Below, one piece after another: positions 34,991 to 37,997 of a stretch of 37,997 nucleotides of DNA; within the stretch, counting starts at the first letter, position 1; every line of letters starts with the position of its first letter. The DNA is from Minisyncoccota bacterium (GTDB lineage: Bacteria > Pseudomonadota > Alphaproteobacteria > Elsterales > Elsteraceae): NCBI GenBank assembly GCA_030054295.1, contig JASGCE010000005.1, positions 1 to 37,997 on the forward strand, written 5' to 3'. The translations under genes and the position numbers were made by a program. Below the pieces are notes generated by a model that did no database searches, was not told the DNA's origin, and was given only the letters and a program-made list of their open reading frames with translations.

Positions 34991-35548
34991 ATGGCACAGC
35001 GAGACCAAGAGATCATTGATATCAAGGCTGATTCAACCGAATCGCGGCGGGATTTTTTGCTGCTGGCGACAACAACAATCGGTGCCGTTGGTGCTGCCAG
35101 CCTCGCCTGGCCCTTTATAAATAGTATGAATCCGGCGGCGGATGTGCTGGCCCTGGCAACGACCGAGGTCGATCTAGCCCCCTTGAAGCCCGGCCAGGCC
35201 ATCACCATCGTTTGGCGCGGCAGTCCGGTTTTTGTCCGCTATCGTACCGAGGCCGAGATTACCGCCGCTTCAGCCGTCAAGATGAATGAATTGCCCGATC
35301 CGCAAACCGACGAGGCGCGGGTCAAAAAGTCACAGTTTCTGGTCGTGGTTGGAATCTGTACCCACCTTGGTTGCGTGCCGCTTGGGCAGAGGCCAAACGA
35401 CCCCAAGGGTGAATATGGCGGCTGGTTCTGCCCTTGCCATGGTTCGCAATATGATACTTCGGGTCGGATCCGCCGTGGGCCAGCCCCGCGTAATCTTGAT
35501 GTCCCGCCCTATGTCTTTAAATCTGACACGACCCTGCTCATTGGTTGA
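34991..35548 (+). CDS. petA: Ubiquinol-cytochrome c reductase Rieske iron-sulfur subunit
   Basis: The Rieske protein passes an electron from ubiquinol to cytochrome c1 in complex III. The 185-residue protein has a twin-arginine-type N-terminus ([11 protein letters not shown]) with one membrane segment, and the cluster-binding boxes CTHLGC (C123, H125, C128) and CPCHGSQ (C147, C149, H150). The start at 34991 has GGAGG 6 bases upstream. The in-frame start at 34973 is less likely. It is the first gene of petABC. Confidence 0.97.
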   Translation: MAQRDQEIIDIKADSTESRRDFLLLATTTIGAVGAASLAWPFINSMNPAADVLALATTEVDLAPLKPGQAITIVWRGSPVFVRYRTEAEITAASAVKMNELPDPQTDEARVKKSQFLVVVGICTHLGCVPLGQRPNDPKGEYGGWFCPCHGSQYDTSGRIRRGPAPRNLDVPPYVFKSDTTLLIG

Positions 35549-35562
35549 GAAAGAGAATCGCC

Positions 35563-36852
35563 ATGAAACCCGAAACTAATCAAGCTTCAGCCCACCAGGA
35601 CCATCAGGGAATGCGCAAGAATGCCATCGTGCGCTGGATCGATCACCGCCTGCCGGTGGTTAATTTTATCGAGAAGGATTTGATCGGCTATCCCGAGCCG
35701 AAGAATCTCAACTATTGGTGGAATTTTGGCTCCTTGGCTGGAATTGTTCTGGTGGTGATGATTTTAAGCGGACTATTCTTGTCGATGCACTATACGGCTC
35801 ATATTGACCATGCCTTTAATTCGGTCGAGTCGATCATGCGCGATGTCAATGGCGGTTGGCTCATTCGTTATATCCATATGAATGGGGCCTCGCTGTTTTT
35901 TGTCGTTGTCTATATTCATATTTTCCGTGGGCTTTATTATGGGTCGTACAAGAGCCCCCGTGAACTGCTGTGGATGCTGGGAGTGGTGATTCTGCTGCTG
36001 ATGATGGCGACGGCCTTTATGGGCTATGTTCTGCCCTGGGGTCAGATGAGTTTTTGGGGCGCGACGGTTATCACCAATCTCTTCAGTGCTATTCCCGTGG
36101 TGGGGCCAGACATTGTGACCTGGCTGTGGGGAGGATTTGCGGTGGGTAATCCAACCCTCAACCGTTTCTTCTCCCTCCATTTTTTACTGCCCTTTGTGAT
36201 TGTGGCGGTGGTCTTGCTTCATATTGTTGCCCTGCGGATTCATGGTTCCAATAATCCGGTGGGGATTGATATTAAGAATGATTCGGATTTTATCCCCTTC
36301 CACCCCTATTACACGGTGAAGGACCTCTTTGGCCTCGGGATATTTGCCATGGTCTTTGCCGGGCTGGTCTTTTTTAGTCCTAATCTTTTGGGCCATCCCG
36401 ATAATTACATTCCGGCCAATCCTTTGGCGACGCCGCCCCATATTGTGCCGGAATGGTACTTCTTGCCCTTCTATGCGATTCTGCGCTCGATTCCGTCGAA
36501 GCTGGGGGGAGTCTTGGCGATGGGTTCGGCGATCTTTGTCCTGTTCCTGCTGCCCTGGCTTGATCGCAGCAAGGTTCGTAGTGCGACATTTAGACCCATC
36601 ACAAAGATTCTCTTTTGGCTCCTGGTTGTTGATGTACTGATCCTGGGCTATTTGGGTGGTAAGCCGCCGGAGGGCTGGTATGTGATCTTTGGTCGGATTG
36701 CTACGGGCTGGTATTTTTTACATTTTCTGCTTTTTATTCCGCTGGCCAGTTGGTTTGAAACGCCTCATGCCTTACCGACCTCGATCAATCTATCGATCAA
36801 GGAGGGCACAGCGACGGCCATTGCCTCAGCCAAGAAAAAGGGAGTCCGTTAG
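35563..36852 (+). CDS. petB: Cytochrome b subunit of complex III
   Basis: This integral membrane subunit of the bc1 complex binds two b hemes and both quinone sites. The 429-residue protein has eight membrane segments, the heme-ligand histidine pairs (in [19 protein letters not shown] and [12 protein letters not shown]...[10 protein letters not shown]) and the Qo motif [13 protein letters not shown]. Cytochrome c1 is a separate gene. The ATG at 35563 is preferred. A TTG at 35545 overlaps the petA stop. Confidence 0.97.
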   Translation: MKPETNQASAHQDHQGMRKNAIVRWIDHRLPVVNFIEKDLIGYPEPKNLNYWWNFGSLAGIVLVVMILSGLFLSMHYTAHIDHAFNSVESIMRDVNGGWLIRYIHMNGASLFFVVVYIHIFRGLYYGSYKSPRELLWMLGVVILLLMMATAFMGYVLPWGQMSFWGATVITNLFSAIPVVGPDIVTWLWGGFAVGNPTLNRFFSLHFLLPFVIVAVVLLHIVALRIHGSNNPVGIDIKNDSDFIPFHPYYTVKDLFGLGIFAMVFAGLVFFSPNLLGHPDNYIPANPLATPPHIVPEWYFLPFYAILRSIPSKLGGVLAMGSAIFVLFLLPWLDRSKVRSATFRPITKILFWLLVVDVLILGYLGGKPPEGWYVIFGRIATGWYFLHFLLFIPLASWFETPHALPTSINLSIKEGTATAIASAKKKGVR

Positions 36853-36853
36853 A

Positions 36854-37669
36854 ATGAGACAATGGAATTGGAAAATTGGATTTGCCTCCTTGACTGTTCT
36901 TGGCCTGGTGTTTTTGTCGGCACAGCGGGTAGGTGCTGCGGAATCGACCGAACCAGTTCCTCAGGACTGGTCCTTTGATGGCCCCTTTGGCAAGTTTGAT
37001 CGGGCGGCATTGCAGCGCGGTTATCAGGTCTATAAGGAGGTCTGTTCGGCTTGCCATTCGATGAATTTGCTTTCTTTCCGCAATCTGGGTGGCGGAGCGG
37101 GCTTTGCGGCGGGGGATGAGGAATCATCGGGCCCGGGATTTAGTGCGGAACAGATTAAGGCCTTGGCGGCCAGCTTTACGGTCAAGGATGGCCCCAATGA
37201 TCAGGGTGAATTTTTTGACCGGCCGGGTCGGGCGAGTGATCGTTTTGTCGCCCCCTTTGCTAATGAACAGGCGGCGCGGAGTGCCAATAATGGCGCCTTG
37301 CCGCCAGACCTTTCGGTGATTGTTAAGGCGCGGGAGGGTGGTGCTGACTATATCTATGGACTTTTGACGGGCTATAAGACTCCGCCCGCTGATGTTATTC
37401 TTGGCGCGGGGATGAATTATAATATTGCATTTGCCGGGCAGCAGATTGCTATGGCCCAGCCCTTGAATGACAATGGAGTTACCTTTGCTGATGGGACTAA
37501 GGCTTCGGTGGAACAACAGGCGCACGATGTTGTTCAGTTCTTGACCTGGGCGGCGGAGCCTAATCTCGAGACTCGGCATCGGATGGGGATTAGTGTTTTG
37601 ATCTATCTGGCTGTTTTTACCGGTCTGCTCTATGCCCTGAAGCGGCGGATTTGGAAACGGGTTCGTTGA
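36854..37669 (+). CDS. petC: Cytochrome c1
   Basis: Cytochrome c1 takes electrons from the Rieske protein and reduces cytochrome c. The 271-residue protein has an N-terminal signal (to about residue 29, VGAAES), the heme site CSACH (C64, C67, H68), PPDLSVIVKAREGG, a probable methionine ligand in the GQQIAMAQPL region (the more usual pattern is AMPxPL), and a C-terminal membrane anchor (ISVLIYLAVFTGLLYALKR). It starts one base after the petB stop with GGAG upstream. Confidence 0.95.
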   Translation: MRQWNWKIGFASLTVLGLVFLSAQRVGAAESTEPVPQDWSFDGPFGKFDRAALQRGYQVYKEVCSACHSMNLLSFRNLGGGAGFAAGDEESSGPGFSAEQIKALAASFTVKDGPNDQGEFFDRPGRASDRFVAPFANEQAARSANNGALPPDLSVIVKAREGGADYIYGLLTGYKTPPADVILGAGMNYNIAFAGQQIAMAQPLNDNGVTFADGTKASVEQQAHDVVQFLTWAAEPNLETRHRMGISVLIYLAVFTGLLYALKRRIWKRVR

Positions 37670-37706
37670 GCTAGTTTTTTACTGAATTGTCAAAAAAATT
37701 TAATTG

Positions 37707-37781
37707 TCCCCCCTCCCTTCAGGGAGCGGGGGATAGCAAGTCTTAGCGAGTGCTTACGAGCGTTAGACTTGCTTGGGGGGT
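37707..37781 (+). repeat. Double-hairpin intergenic repeat, copy D (plus orientation)
   Basis: TGTCCCCCC opens a palindrome (CTCCCT/AGGGAG inside C/G runs, to 37732), followed by the ATA linker, perfect 9-base arms AGCAAGTCT (37735-37743) and AGACTTGCT (37765-37773) and a TGGGGGGTAGG tail. It starts 38 bases after petC and may end its transcript. Confidence 0.7.
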
Positions 37782-37802
37782 AGGCAGGCACGGCCTGAGC
37801 TA

Positions 37803-37840
37803 TTCTTTGGTTTTTAACTCTGTACTTAAAAACCTAAGAA
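37803..37840. repeat. A+T-rich inverted repeat
   Basis: TTCTTTGGTTTTTAA (37803-37817) pairs with TTAAAAACCTAAGAA (37826-37840) with one mismatch, 8-base loop. It lies between copies D and E. Read on the minus strand it is preceded by a T-run rather than followed by one. Confidence 0.5.
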
Positions 37841-37870
37841 AAAAAATGGCACCGCGACCATCGCGACCTA

Positions 37871-37940
37871 CCCCCCAAGAGGTTCTAAGTTTTCAGCTGC
37901 ACTTCGTTTGCTAAAAACTAAGAACCTCTTTCCCCCGCTC
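37871..37940 (-). repeat. Double-hairpin intergenic repeat, copy E (minus orientation)
   Basis: CCCCCC is followed by 17-base arms AAGAGGTTCTAAGTTTT (37877-37893) and a partner at 37914-37930 with one mismatch, then CCCCCGCTCCCT. The last palindrome is not completed, so the outer end has decayed. It faces copy D in inverted orientation, as copies B and C face each other. Confidence 0.65.
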
Positions 37941-37979
37941 CCTAGAGCATTTGCTAATCTAATAGAGGCAATATATGAA

Positions 37980-37997
37980 ACCTCCCCTTCTTTAGAA
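37980..37997 (+). repeat. Start of a further double-hairpin repeat (truncated by window end)
   Basis: The last 18 bases (ACCTCCCCTTCTTTAGAA) are identical to positions 4-21, the left part of copy A. The rest is outside the window. Confidence 0.6.

Noticed and set aside
1-37997. Shared bases at both window ends as evidence of a circular or terminally redundant molecule
   Set aside because: The 18 shared bases are part of a repeat family with five other copies in the window, so identity at the ends is expected without circularity.
1-37997. tRNA, rRNA, CRISPR array, IS transposase or prophage genes
   Set aside because: The gaps were read on both strands and no cloverleaf, regularly spaced direct repeats, or integrase/transposase motif was recognised.

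Overview
The window reads as chromosomal DNA of an alphaproteobacterium with a bacterial tetrahydromethanopterin (H4MPT)-linked C1 pathway. The evidence is the sdhCDAB set with alphaproteobacterial-type subunits, a CtaA/COX15 heme A synthase, a Rieske/cytochrome b/cytochrome c1 operon (petABC), the order argH - small lipoprotein - lysA with a TlpA-like thioredoxin gene opposite, and an fhcBADC operon facing a beta-RFAP synthase gene. The species cannot be named from sequence alone. Core genes are G+C-rich (41 of 60 bases at 10201-10260), whereas two short islands are much A+T-richer.

Layout. 1-7645: a methanopterin biosynthesis gene (mptG, minus) faces fhcB-fhcA-fhcD-fhcC, a ThiF/MoeB-like E1 enzyme and a TSUP permease, mostly with overlapping start and stop codons. 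7642-12447 (minus): sdhC-sdhD-sdhA, then an A+T-rich two-gene cassette (a SocA/YwgA/DUF4065-like winged-helix protein and a proteasome/HslV-like N-terminal-threonine hydrolase) with its own promoter, then sdhB. 12588-15671: ctaA, a convergent TrmA/RlmD-type RNA methyltransferase, a repeat-rich gap and a 37-residue membrane protein. 15743-29022: an acyl-CoA dehydrogenase gene diverges from a long plus-strand cluster. That cluster holds a class III aminotransferase, two tandem PYROXD2/phytoene-desaturase-like flavoproteins, a GcvT-family protein, an ADP-forming acyl-CoA synthetase and a PotABC-type ABC transporter without a binding protein. It looks like an uptake and degradation route for an unidentified amine or N-methylated compound. 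29139-30025: a second, very A+T-rich island with two unrecognised genes. 30045-32931 (minus): argH, an LptM-like lipoprotein and lysA. 33036-37669: a TlpA-like thioredoxin, a secreted protein of unknown function and petABC.

How it fits together. SdhCDAB, PetABC and CtaA (heme A for the terminal oxidase) belong to one respiratory chain. The Fhc complex turns formyl-H4MPT into formate. The amine cluster could feed C1 units (through the GcvT-like protein and folate) and acyl-CoA into metabolism, but this link is inferred.

Most notable. First, the proteasome-like hydrolase/SocA-like pair embedded in the sdh operon, a candidate for an undescribed proteolytic or conflict module. Second, a dispersed family of double-hairpin elements (near 1, 23.4 kb and 37.7-38.0 kb) whose stems differ between copies but stay complementary within each copy. 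Third, the amine-type catabolic cluster. No rRNA, tRNA, CRISPR array, transposase or phage gene was recognised.
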